Source of the DNA: Rhinopomastus cyanomelas
Taxonomy: Eukaryota; Chordata; Aves; Bucerotiformes; Rhinopomastidae
Assembly (NCBI GenBank): GCA_013400115.1
Contig: VXBP01002323.1
Location: forward strand, 1-64,000
Reading direction: 5' to 3'
Length of the DNA stretch: 64,000 nt
Position 1 is the first letter of the stretch, and every line of letters starts with the position of its first letter. The notes below the pieces were generated by a model. It did no database searches. It was not told where the DNA came from and saw only the letters and a program-made list of their open reading frames with translations. Shown one piece after another: positions 23,400 through 32,200 of the stretch. The position numbers were made by a program, and so were the translations under genes.

Positions 23400-23515
23400 T
23401 GGAAAACATTGTCAAAGGTGCTGAGTATGGGCTTCATAGTCACAAGCCGCACGTGAAAGCCATCCACCATCTGATTATCCAAAACTTCCATGGAGCACTT
23501 GGCTTCAAACTGGAC
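23400..23515 (-). pseudogene. NOL6: NOL6 pseudogene exon (VQFEAKCS region)
   Basis: It reads VQFEAKCSMEVLDNQMVDGFHV...MKPILSTFDNVF, matching VQHEARLSMMLLDSRADDGFHL...PKPMIRAFDHVL. The frame is open. The acceptor GTGCTCAG and donor GTAAGT are intact. Confidence 0.88.
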
Positions 23516-23739
23516 CTGAGCACCAAGACAAAACAGAGCAAGGGCATGAATGGAAGGGGAGAAGGAAACCAAACCCTTTTAGCTATGGTTGCCAGTGCAT
23601 CTCCATCAAACACAGCTACCCCAGCTCAATGATCACCATTAGACTGACCACCAACAGCCTCTGTCCTCACAGTGAAGCCAAGTCACCACTACTGACCACA
23701 GTCCTTCCTTGATACCCTTGCCATCAAGGTTGCTTATTT

Positions 23740-23960
23740 CTTAGACTGGATGTTAGAAAGAAATTCTTTACTGAGAGGGTGGTTAGGTGCTGGAATGGAT
23801 TGCCCAGGGAGGTGGTGATGTCACCAACCCTGGAGGTGTTTAAGGAACGAGTGGATGCGGCGCTTGGGGATATGGTCTAGCAGTTAGGCACTAGGAGAAA
23901 GGGCTGGACTTGATGACCCTGGAGGTCCTTTCCAGCCATGATGATTCTATGATTCTGCTC
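23740..23960 (+). mobile_element. CR1 3'-end fragment in NOL6 pseudogene intron
   Basis: It starts at TTAGACTGGATGTTAGAAAGA (C-terminal coding) and ends with CCTGGAGGTCCTTTCCAGCCATGATGATTCTATGATTCT. It is antisense to NOL6 and lies between the 23.4 and 24.1 kb exons. Confidence 0.88.
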
Positions 23961-24096
23961 CAAAACAGCTGCTTCTGTTAAATCAGTTGTTTGGCTTCAC
24001 ACAAAGGTGCTATCACAGAGGAAAACTGAAGAAAGGTATGGACCTCTAAATCAAACCACACACTGCCTTCCTCATCTCACTCAGCCACAACCTACT

Positions 24097-24189
24097 CTGG
24101 TGGTATTTGCTGGCAGTCGTATCAGCACAGAGGTTCACCAGCGCAGAGAGACCCACAAGGACTACTTCAAATACCTGACGGAAGACATC
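24097..24189 (-). pseudogene. NOL6: NOL6 pseudogene exon with damaged donor
   Basis: It reads DVFRQVFEVV...LVNLCADTTASKYHQ, matching FHQAFSVVF...HLNLCADVTASTYHQ. After the CAG that should end the exon the sequence is AGTAGGT. Either the donor GT has mutated to AT or splicing is shifted by one base and breaks the frame. Confidence 0.82.
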
Positions 24190-24361
24190 CTGGACAGGCT
24201 GGAAAAGCAAACATAGTCCTTAGTGCCACACCACAGACACCAGTTCACCACCACCACCTCGCTGTCATCTGACATCCCCATCTTAATCAGCCATTCCTGC
24301 CCCGGGCAGTGCTGGAAACACAGACAGACACCAGCATGAGATCCCCTGCAAGGCTGCTTAC

Positions 24362-24420
24362 CAGAGACACATCCGCATCCTTCACTAAGCTGATCCCTGT
24401 CACACTCAGGTCAGTAGTGG
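24362..24420 (-). pseudogene. NOL6: NOL6 pseudogene short exon (TTDLSV region)
   Basis: A 59-base exon reads ATTDLSVTGISL...DVSL, matching ATTDLTVNGISL. The acceptor TCCACAG and donor GTAAGC are intact, and the phase fits both neighbours. Confidence 0.82.
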
Positions 24421-24765
24421 CTGTGGATAGGCATGAAGGAACAAGTCACAACACCATTCACATCTTGCCCTCTGGTGACAGTGGTACAGCTGTGTGCCAA
24501 CACCACCACAGTCTCACAACACCAACAGTGCTAAAACACAGTGCTAGCATCCACCTTGTGATAGGAGCTGCCCACTTCTCTGCATGCTGCTCCTCCACAT
24601 AGCCCTGCTCTGCTGCCTCATGCCCTCTTGTCCATCCCATTTACAGGGCTCCAGCAAAAGAGAGAGAAAAGTCACAAATCCCCATTCCCCCACTCTGCTT
24701 AGGCTTTGTAAAAAGACTCTGATGACAGCAACCTTTCTCACACAAAGAAGCTCTTGAAAACTCAC

Positions 24766-24880
24766 CCAGGAATTGCAGAGTGCTCCTCAGCAGCTGGTAC
24801 CTACGCATCATCTTGAAAATCTTGCGTTGCATCAGCACGTAGGCAACCACCCTGGAGACGCTGAAGCTGCCGAAGCATCC
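24766..24880 (-). pseudogene. NOL6: NOL6 pseudogene exon lacking a normal acceptor
   Basis: It reads GCFGSFSVSRVVAYVLMQRKI...RRYQLLRSTLQFL, matching GGFTGFLVSMLVVFLVSTRKI...SGYQVLRSVLQFL. The donor GTGAGT is good. At the 5' border the expected AG is missing (the sequence reads ...GGTTTGGGATGC), so the acceptor looks lost. Confidence 0.82.
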
Positions 24881-25316
24881 CAAACCATGTAAAAACAGAA
24901 GGCTGAGTCAACAAGAGCTCAACAAAGCACCACGAGCCCCAGAGCCCACCCAACATGGCTGCTTCTGGCTTCCGTGATCACCAGCAAGTCAGCACCCAAG
25001 CCTGATAGGAACACAGTCACACAAATATACTGAGCAGTCCCCCTGCAAGAAGGCAGTACCTCAAAGTACTCTGGGATATGAGATTAATTCCTCGCTCCAA
25101 AAAACCAAACAAAAACACACTACATCACTGCAGGATCTCCAAGCAGCACAACCACCTGGTACACACAAGCAACCCACAAGGTAGGACCTTGAATCCTAAC
25201 ACAGTTCTAATCAGAGTCAAAATCCAACCTCAGCACCCAAGACCAAACTACCAGCATTCCACCCCTCAAAAGGGAGAGCCGGGCAGAGCCTGCCCTGTCA
25301 CTAAGCACAGACATAC

Positions 25317-25450
25317 CTTGCTGACCTGACGTTAGTTCAGTCAAACTTCATGCCTGGGAAGTCAGTGGCGGCTCTAGACAAGTGCAGGTGGAAGCACTGT
25401 GTTGCAGAGGATGGAGTTGTTGCAGTGTGGGGTTGGAGGCTCAGGGGCTC
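25317..25450 (-). pseudogene. NOL6: NOL6 pseudogene exon with frameshift and stop
   Basis: It begins APEPPTPHCNNSILCNTVL, matching SPEPPTPRYNTWVLQDTVL. A frameshift near 25380 then puts the next recognisable part (HLHLS...GMK) out of frame. The ALLKVWLRQRE segment is largely missing. Only an ELTSGQQG-like remnant precedes the donor GTATGT. Confidence 0.75.
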
Positions 25451-25599
25451 CTGTATGGGAAAACAGCAACACAATGGACTCAACTACAAACCTCCTCTTC
25501 ACAGAAAAGGGCTGCAGCAAACACACTTCTGGGCATCCGGTGGTTGTGGGCAGTCTGGCTGAACTGAGCAACCTCATGCTCCCTGTCCTCAGGCCCTAC

Positions 25600-25734
25600 C
25601 TTCTTTTGGGGTGTCCTGCACCATGAACCAGGCTGTCCAGACATTGTTCTTGCTAGCATAGAAGTAACTGGGTTTGAAGAGACCCAGGGCAGGACAAGCA
25701 TGGAGTCGGACAGTAACCATCTTCTTCTCTCTGC
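25600..25734 (-). pseudogene. NOL6: NOL6 pseudogene exon (MVTVRLH region)
   Basis: It reads REKKMVTVRLHACPALGLFKPS...SKNNVWTAWF, matching RLVTVRLHPCP...TKNNVRSAWY. The frame is open, but the conserved Arg after NNV is Trp. The acceptor TTACAG and donor GTAGGG are present. The exon ends in phase 1, which fits the next exon. Confidence 0.88.
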
Positions 25735-26368
25735 CTGTAAGCACCAGAGGGTAGATGTGCAAGAGAAAGAACTGGAGAAAGCACGGAGCACTGCCAGCAA
25801 GAGCCAGCAATAACTCCATTGTCACAGTGATGATGTCCAAGTTCCAACTGGCTGCTCCAGTACACCAGCACTCTCTTGTCTGCCCTGGCTTTGCCTGCCC
25901 CAAACCCAAACCCACTGTTGTTTGGGGTCTGCGGAAACAAGAAGCACCCAGCAACCACATCATCTCAACATGACCGAGACCACGCAAAGCTGCAGGGGAA
26001 GGCAGGAGGATGGTGAGGAGTGGTGATGAGATGAGCCGGGAGAAAGAAGAGTGCAAGAACAAACATGGTTTTGTAGGATCTGCTTTCCTCCCTGAAGTAC
26101 CCACAGGCTGGACCAGCCAGCAAAACCAATGCTGGGGAGCCCAGCCAAGCTGCAGAGGAGGAACAAGGAAAGACTTTGAGGACAAGATCTTGCATGAAAG
26201 AAAAGGAAAACAGAGAGTACTGAAGCGCCAAAATTTATCAGCAAGTGCAATGAAAGTACCAGACTGATCCTCCACTGAAGAACCTGTTACGTGGTATGAG
26301 ACGATCGCCCTCCACCTAATGCCAGTACTCACTCACACCTCCCCACAAAGCAATGTTCAAGCACTAAC

Positions 26369-26519
26369 CTGAGGGCTCAAGAGCAGGATAGCTTGAGATG
26401 GTTGTTCTTCATGCAGCCAAAGAGCTTCTCCTTGGACAGGTGATAGGCAAAGTATGCAGGTACAGAGTTCTCTGACAGTGGTAGTGCTCATTCAGGGTAT
26501 CCTTGTCCTGAAAGATTTC
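26369..26519 (-). pseudogene. NOL6: NOL6 pseudogene exon with two frameshifts
   Basis: It starts EIFQDKDTLN, matching EILQDKDGLN. Two single-base losses follow, near 26455 and near 26390. The reading then continues in other frames as YFAYHLSKEKLFG and AILLLSPQ, which match the family. The normally basic NQRYFRKR segment has become NEHYHCQR. The acceptor CCCAG and donor GTTAGT are intact. Confidence 0.85.
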
Positions 26520-27153
26520 CTGGGAAGAGAGGGACAGGGCAATCCCACCTTACCTGCCTCCAGAAATATATTTGTCCTGAGGCACTACAGTACCCACCGC
26601 TTGTCACAGCCCCATAGCCAGCCCCATCTCAGCCATGAGGCTACGGTCCCAAAGCTGTCTACTCCAAGCTGGTCAAATGCAGGATCTTGCTGATGGCTGA
26701 ACAGGTCTAGAAAGACAGGCTCACAGAAGACAGAGCAGATCCATGCAGCCAGAGTGTTGTTTTGTCTCAAACTCCATTAGAGCAAACCTGGGCAGCAAAG
26801 GGAGGGAGCTCTAGAGGGGCAACAGCCTGCAAATGTCACCCTTCCTGCTACAAAGTCTTGGGAGTTGGGGAAGAAGTGCAGTGGGGTACAATCCAGAAAC
26901 TATTTATCTCCCCATCAATGTGGTCTTCCACATTGCTACATCCCTGACTGAGAGGAGGAAGATTCTCATGAGGAACTAAGAAGCACATGCAAGCTCTCAT
27001 GGAGCAAGTAGTGAGACCTCACTCCCCAGCTCCTTTTGGCAATCACCACACTGCACATCCAGAGGCAGGAATGGAAAGGACAGGGCAGGAGTCACAGGGG
27101 ACTGGGCTCAGCTGGGCCCCAGGCCACTTGGGAGCAGGCGTGGCCAGACTCAC

Positions 27154-27330
27154 CTGCAGCATGGTCACTGCCACATCAATGTTGATGTCCAACTTAACAC
27201 AGGTGCCCAGCAAGTCGCTGCCCGCCACGTTCACCTCAGTCGGGGGCACGAAGAACTTCCCCTTCAAACCGAATGGCACCTGCAGGAACGGGACGTTCAC
27301 ACCCCTGGGGAGCCAGGCCTGGTCAGTGAG
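27154..27330 (-). pseudogene. NOL6: NOL6 pseudogene exon (LTDQAWLP region)
   Basis: A 59-codon open exon runs from LTDQAWLPRGV through VNVAGSDLLGTC to INIDVAVTMLQ, closely matching the start of the NOL6 nucleotidyltransferase-like domain. The human protein has VVGSYLLGTC at the same place. Splice sites are good: CCCAG before 27330 and GTGAGT after 27154. This is the best-preserved NOL6 exon and fixes the gene's identity. Confidence 0.92.
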
Positions 27331-27595
27331 CTGGGAACACGAGACACACAAAACACTCTTAAGCATCACCAAGAACAGATGTGTAGGGACCACAACCCCT
27401 CTTCCCAAAAAGCTGCAGGCACCTGCACCCAGGGCTTAAAAAGAAAATGTCCTCATCTCCCATCCAAGATAAAGCAAGGTACTGTTATTTCAGCCCCTAT
27501 GTGAGACAGCCCATGAAGACCTCTGCTTGCACAGCAACAGCAAAGCTTGCCCCATACAACGGTCTTCCCACCTGCTCCATCCCTCTGGAACCTAC

Positions 27596-27712
27596 TTCAG
27601 TTTCTGCAGTCTCTGAGGTGGTGCTCAGCAGACTGTTAATATCACGGAGGAAGTCATCAGTCTTTTTCTTCTTCGTCTCCTTCAATGTCACCTCCTTCAG
27701 AAGCAACTCAAT
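27596..27712 (-). pseudogene. NOL6: NOL6 pseudogene exon (helical linker)
   Basis: A 39-codon open exon reads IELLLKEVTLKE...KKKKTDDFLRDINSLL...ETAETE, matching the VEELLKEV...DAFLREVN region of NOL6. The acceptor TTGCCCTACAG precedes 27712 and the donor GTAGGT follows 27596. No lesion was seen in this exon. Confidence 0.88.
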
Positions 27713-28139
27713 CTGTAGGGCAAAACTGGAGCACTAAAGGCAGCTGCAACACTGGAACTGGTCCAGTCCTTTACCTCATCCTCCAGCACCAACAACGAGC
27801 CTGGGAGCTTGGAAGAACACCCATGACTCCAAAAACCCTGTCTGGAACCAAGAATCCAGTCAGCCCTGGACACAAGGACAACACAGCTCCTGCCATCTCC
27901 TGTGAAGTGCTGGGTGGTAATCAACTCCATCTCAGTGGCTTCTGCATGAGGTCCAGCACAAAACACCTGCCAGAGCTCTGGAAAAGCTTTCACTACAACA
28001 AAGGACCAGCTCCTAAAAACAACCCTGCAGGTTCACATCACAAGCCAAGCACCAGAGATCCTGTCATCAACACCGGCAAGTTAGTCACCAGATCAACATC
28101 ACTCCTCTTAAAAATCACCAGAGCTACCGCTGCCAGAAC

Positions 28140-28650
28140 CGGCTCAATGGACGGCACGCTAGGGCCCCGCTGCCGCGCCCGCAGCAGCAAGTCCGCCATC
28201 GCACGTGCGCGCGAGCCTCATCGCCACGTGCGGCACCTCCCACACGCCTGGCCCGCGTAGCCGCGCTCTACCAGCACTGCGCTCCTATTGGTCGCGCCCG
28301 CAGTTGGTCTCGCCTTCTAGCCCCACCCCTTTCGACGAACCGGATGGGGAGGTGGAGAGCTGTGCGTTTCCTCGCTTTGCGGCAGGTCGTGCTGGGGAGC
28401 GGCGCATTTTGCAGCAGTGCCTGGTGTTTGGCGGGAGCGAACGGTAACGAGGCCGGGTCGCAGCTTTCCTGGCCTCTTCTCGGGCCTTTCGCCGGGGTAC
28501 GCACCAGGGCTTTGGACTCAGGCTGGTCTCGCCAAGGTGCCCAGCTGGGCCACGCAGGCCCCTCGAGCCTTCTCGTCGCGTGCCTGGGGCCGGAGGCAAA
28601 CCTGTAGCTTCTAACTCGAAAACTGCAGTTCTCGGAGTATCTCACCGTTG
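28140..28650. promoter_or_regulatory. CpG island at the NOL6 5' side, possibly bidirectional
   Basis: CpG dinucleotides are dense here and scarce on both sides. An inverted CCAAT box (CTATTGGTCG, about 28286) sits in the middle. On the minus strand an ATGGCGGAC start context lies at 28198. On the plus strand an ATG at 28344 opens a short exon-like frame ending at a GT near 28443. This fits the promoter of NOL6, perhaps shared with a divergent transcript. Confidence 0.65.
28344..28442 (+). other. Candidate first exon of a divergent transcript (unrecognised)
   Basis: A 33-codon frame starting MGRWRAVRFLALRQVV, rich in Arg and hydrophobic residues like a mitochondrial presequence, runs to a GTAACG that could be a weak donor. 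It lies in the CpG island opposite NOL6. I recognise no family, and its phase does not join cleanly to the 28.95 kb frame. Chance is quite possible in GC-rich DNA. Confidence 0.2.
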
Positions 28651-28949
28651 TTTTGCGAGCTGGCTGGCGCCGGGCCATGGATCCGGCACGGGGCCAGCAC
28701 TGCCGGGCTGAAAGGGACTCGGGACCCTGATCTAAGCAGCACCTTATGTTTTGTACCGTGTTTAAAGCGGCTTTAACGGGGGAGAGGGAGTAAGTGTACC
28801 GGGTTTAACAAACATACCAGGCTCCAGCTTTCACTCTGAAGCTCCTAGGTGTAGAAGTTAGGTGGGCTCAGAGCAGCTGGTGATGGCTGTATATAAACGT
28901 GAAATAAGGTGCCATTTGCTCAGTATGATTCAGGAAAAACTGCTGAACT

Positions 28950-29157
28950 ATGTCTAGAAAATCATTCTACTCTGGTTTTGAGCTTCTTGTGGTTCAGCCA
29001 GCACTAGACCTGTATGTGCCTTTGAGAGTGCGGATTATCAAAGAACCCAGAGTTTCAAGACATCATGGGGGTATATTGTTACATGCGGATGGGAAAGAGC
29101 TTTTCTTTCCTGAAGCAGCCTGGCTGAAGGCAGCAGACAAGCTGGTCATGGGCAAGG
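28950..29157 (+). other. Unrecognised open exon-like frame with strong donor
   Basis: A 69-codon stretch starting MSRKSFYSGFELLVVQ and including VPLRVRIIKEPRVSRHHGG and GKELFFPEAAWLKAADKL ends at ATGGGCAAG followed by GTAAGC, a strong donor. The composition looks protein-like, and possible acceptors lie just upstream (GATTCAG, ATGTCTAG). No family is recognised. It may be an exon, or a dead exon, of a gene divergent from NOL6. Confidence 0.3.
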
Positions 29158-29239
29158 TAAGCACAGAGCTGCCTGCACAGAGCCAGGTGCTAACACTTCA
29201 TGAGCAGGGAGCACAAGGCAAAGCTGCAGTAGCCTGACC

Positions 29240-32200
29240 CAGCTTGGCACCCCTTCAGGGACTGAAACAGGTATCAGGAGCAGGGCTGGGCCAGCAGCAG
29301 CCTACATGCTGATTATCACAATGGGAGAACCATCTCCTTTACTTACCCTCTACCTATATAGGCCTTTCCAGAAGCAGCTCCAAACACCAGGTCTGACAAG
29401 ATTTGGGTTGGCAGGGTTTTATAAAATACAGCCCACGTGTGTCCTGAACAGCAGGTCACGGACTGAGGACTCAGAAGTTCTTAGTTCTGTTTATGGCTTT
29501 CTGATTGGCTTTTGTGTAACTCTGGACAGTTTATTGCACTTCACTGAAACCTGACATGAAACAGGAATATTGTGACTCCAGCAGGACATTTAGAAGGATT
29601 TAGCTCTGAGGTGGCATCCTGGCTTGAAAAGTGTAAACTTCATGCAAGGTCCAAATTCTTCTCCCTGAACCGCTGCCACCCTCAGTTTAAGATTTTTCCT
29701 GCACTGTGGAAACCCTGTGAGCAGGATCTCTGAAAGCATATGTGTAGGCATATTAAAACAGAGGGTAGAAAATCACATGCCCATTGTGACAGTACATGTA
29801 GCAGTTCAGAGAACGCAGTGACTGGGATGAACTCCACTCCCAACACAAGACCCCTAACACAAATCAGCCCACTGCTTGTGGGCTGCACATATGGGAGATG
29901 TGAGCACATTTAAGGGAATACAAGGAGGTTTGGAGAAAAAAAAAAAGCAAGCTGGGTGTTGGAGGGGGGGAAAAACTGACTAAGCTGGCTGTTCAGAGGA
30001 TGTTTTCAGCAGATTTTCCATCTGCTGTGTAGGTCTTTGCTGTATCTGGCTTGTGCCAGAAAGAGGCAGGCTCTCCCTTACTTACCTCTGCTAGAGAAAG
30101 TGCTGCTGTGCATCCACCAGCGCCCACACTGCCCAGCTTTCGCTCTGTATAGCCCATTTACACATACTAGTGCTGTACAGAATCTCTGACTGGGAAATCC
30201 CAGTGCCAAGCTCCTGCATGAGGCAAATCATCATTTGTGTTCCTAAAAAAAATTGTACCTGTGTGTGTGTCATTGCCTGATACCTGGTGGGTGATGTGGG
30301 CATACCTGTGGCTCCCCTCTGATTTAAGGTGAGGGTAATTGCAGCCCTGCATAGGATTTTTAGCAAGGCTGGGAAAACCAGTTTGGTAATCCCTGGCCCC
30401 AGGTTCATGTCACTGTGCTACTTGAGAGCTATGGGGAAAAGATAACTCAGTCTCTTGGGGAATAAATGTCAGGTTCAGGGTGGATTGTTAAGATGATCAT
30501 TGTTCAAACTCTCTAGTGTCGCCCTAGGCCCCCACCATTTTGGGACAGGATTTAACGCTCAGCTGGAGTAGCATAAAGGGCTTGGTATCTGGCCCTGGTG
30601 TGGCTGGTTAACCAGGCATCATCGGGAGCGCCCCGGCCTTCTGACACCCCTCCAGCATCCTGAATCGCTGCACTTCCAGACAAAAGCCCTCACCTGTAGA
30701 TTCCAGAATGGGACACATGCAGATATGTGCACGCATACGTGTCCACTCTTGTACAACCCACTACACAAGTACTTCTGCACACACATGCACATACAAACAC
30801 ACATGTACAAACACACACACACATGCTGACCTTACTCCTACAGACAAATGCACTCGTGCACACACAGCTACAGCAAGATGCTGATAGCTGCGCTGGAACT
30901 ATGGCAGCCTGGAGACCTGAGAATGGGGGGTTAGGGGACCCAGGAGGACTGTAGCAGATTGGCTTCTGGACATGGCATCCCAGCACTGCCAGGCAACCCA
31001 GCTGGCCCTGCAGCAGGGAGCCTCACTAGTGATGCCATTCCCAGAACATGTGATTTAGTTAATGTATTTTAGCACCTAGTGAGTCATTAATTACATTCCA
31101 TCCTATAATGCTTAATACTAACTCTTAAAAAATATGTTACAGCATTCCACACCCTGTGCTCACTCTTGAAGACATCACACCATCCTACCATCCCACCTTG
31201 GCCAAAAAGCTGTAGCATGGCCTCAGCCGCCTACTCATTGTCAGGCTCCTGCTTCCAGACATTCTTCAACCCTACTGCCTCAAAACTGCTGAGGAATCAG
31301 AGGAATCTTTTCCCTGACTCCGTCTCCAGGAATCTATGCTCCAGGTTTCCTATACCAGGTGAAGCCATTTCCAGATGTTTTCTCACCTAGAGTGAACATC
31401 CCCAAGACCTCTGTGCCAGCATCTTCTTGGTGTGGCACATGGCATCCCAGAGCCCCTGATTTTCTAAAAAAGCATAGATGGACAAGGCACCCCTGAGGGA
31501 AACCCCTATCAATACCAGCTATCCAAACTCCACCATCAAAATTCAGCAGTGTCATCTTTCCAATGGCAAAACTTCCCAAAATAACACACATCCTTCCTTT
31601 AAAACACATAAAGCACACTGCAGAAACCACCACATAGCCACTGACTGCTGTCATATAGAAAGCCAAGCCATCCAAATGCTGTGTCCTGTACAGTGAACTC
31701 AAAACCCCATTAAGCCCTATGACCATCCACCCCAGGGCAAAAATTATAACCCATCCCTTCATGCAAACAGAAATCACACATGGGCTCACAGCCTGCTACC
31801 CCACAGTGGGATGAGCCAGTGTGACAGCCAGAGCTCGAAGTGTCTCCCAGCTGTTCCAGCACGAGTGGGACCAATAGGCTGGGGCTGAGTTTTTTCCCGT
31901 CGCTGCTGGGTTATTTCTGTTTCCATCTGTTCCTTACTTGGTTCACCTGAGGTGGTGAACCAGAGCTGTCCTTTGCCCTGGAACACAAGGAGGGCCAGGG
32001 GCAGTGTTGAACGACTAGCAGGGATCACGGGTGTCCCAAAAAGAGTGATTATTTCTCCCACCCCTTTACAAATAAAAATAAAATTCCTGGTGGTGTCTTG
32101 TGGACACAGTTCCTGAGGTGGTTTTTGAGGGGATACAATTTCCTTCAGCCTGCCAAAGCTCTCTGCAAACAAGGTGCCAGATCCTAGTCCTACAACAGTC

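Larger units (their letters stand above)
21128..28198 (-). pseudogene. NOL6: NOL6 unprocessed pseudogene (nucleolar protein 6)
   Basis: At least twelve segments on the minus strand match, in order, vertebrate NOL6 (Nrap/Utp22 family, part of the small-subunit processome in the nucleolus). Most keep GT-AG borders, so it is not a retrocopy. Recognised exons lie at 27596-27712, 27154-27330, 26369-26519, 25600-25734, 25317-25450, 24766-24880, 24362-24420, 24097-24189, 23400-23515, about 22930-23025, 21892-22073, 21492-21608 and about 21128-21227. Disabling changes include two 1-base frameshifts in the 26.4 kb exon, one in the 25.4 kb exon and one in the 21.5 kb exon. In-frame stops lie at 22956-22958, 21985-21987 and 21190-21192. 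One exon lacks an acceptor AG and one has lost its donor. Conserved Arg codons have often become Cys, His or Trp. The exon before 27712 and most of the 3' half were not found. Start 28198 is the first ATG inside the CpG island and is uncertain. Confidence 0.88.

Noticed and set aside
25589..26332. 247-codon minus-strand frame
   Set aside because: It runs through a NOL6 exon and introns in a frame different from the NOL6 coding frame; a shadow.
21128..27712. NOL6 as a functional gene with sequencing errors
   Set aside because: Too many independent lesions (stops, frameshifts, splice losses, changed conserved residues) spread over many exons.
28268..28678. 136-codon Arg-rich minus-strand frame in the CpG island
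   Set aside because: Composition follows GC content; no match to NOL6 or another family I know.
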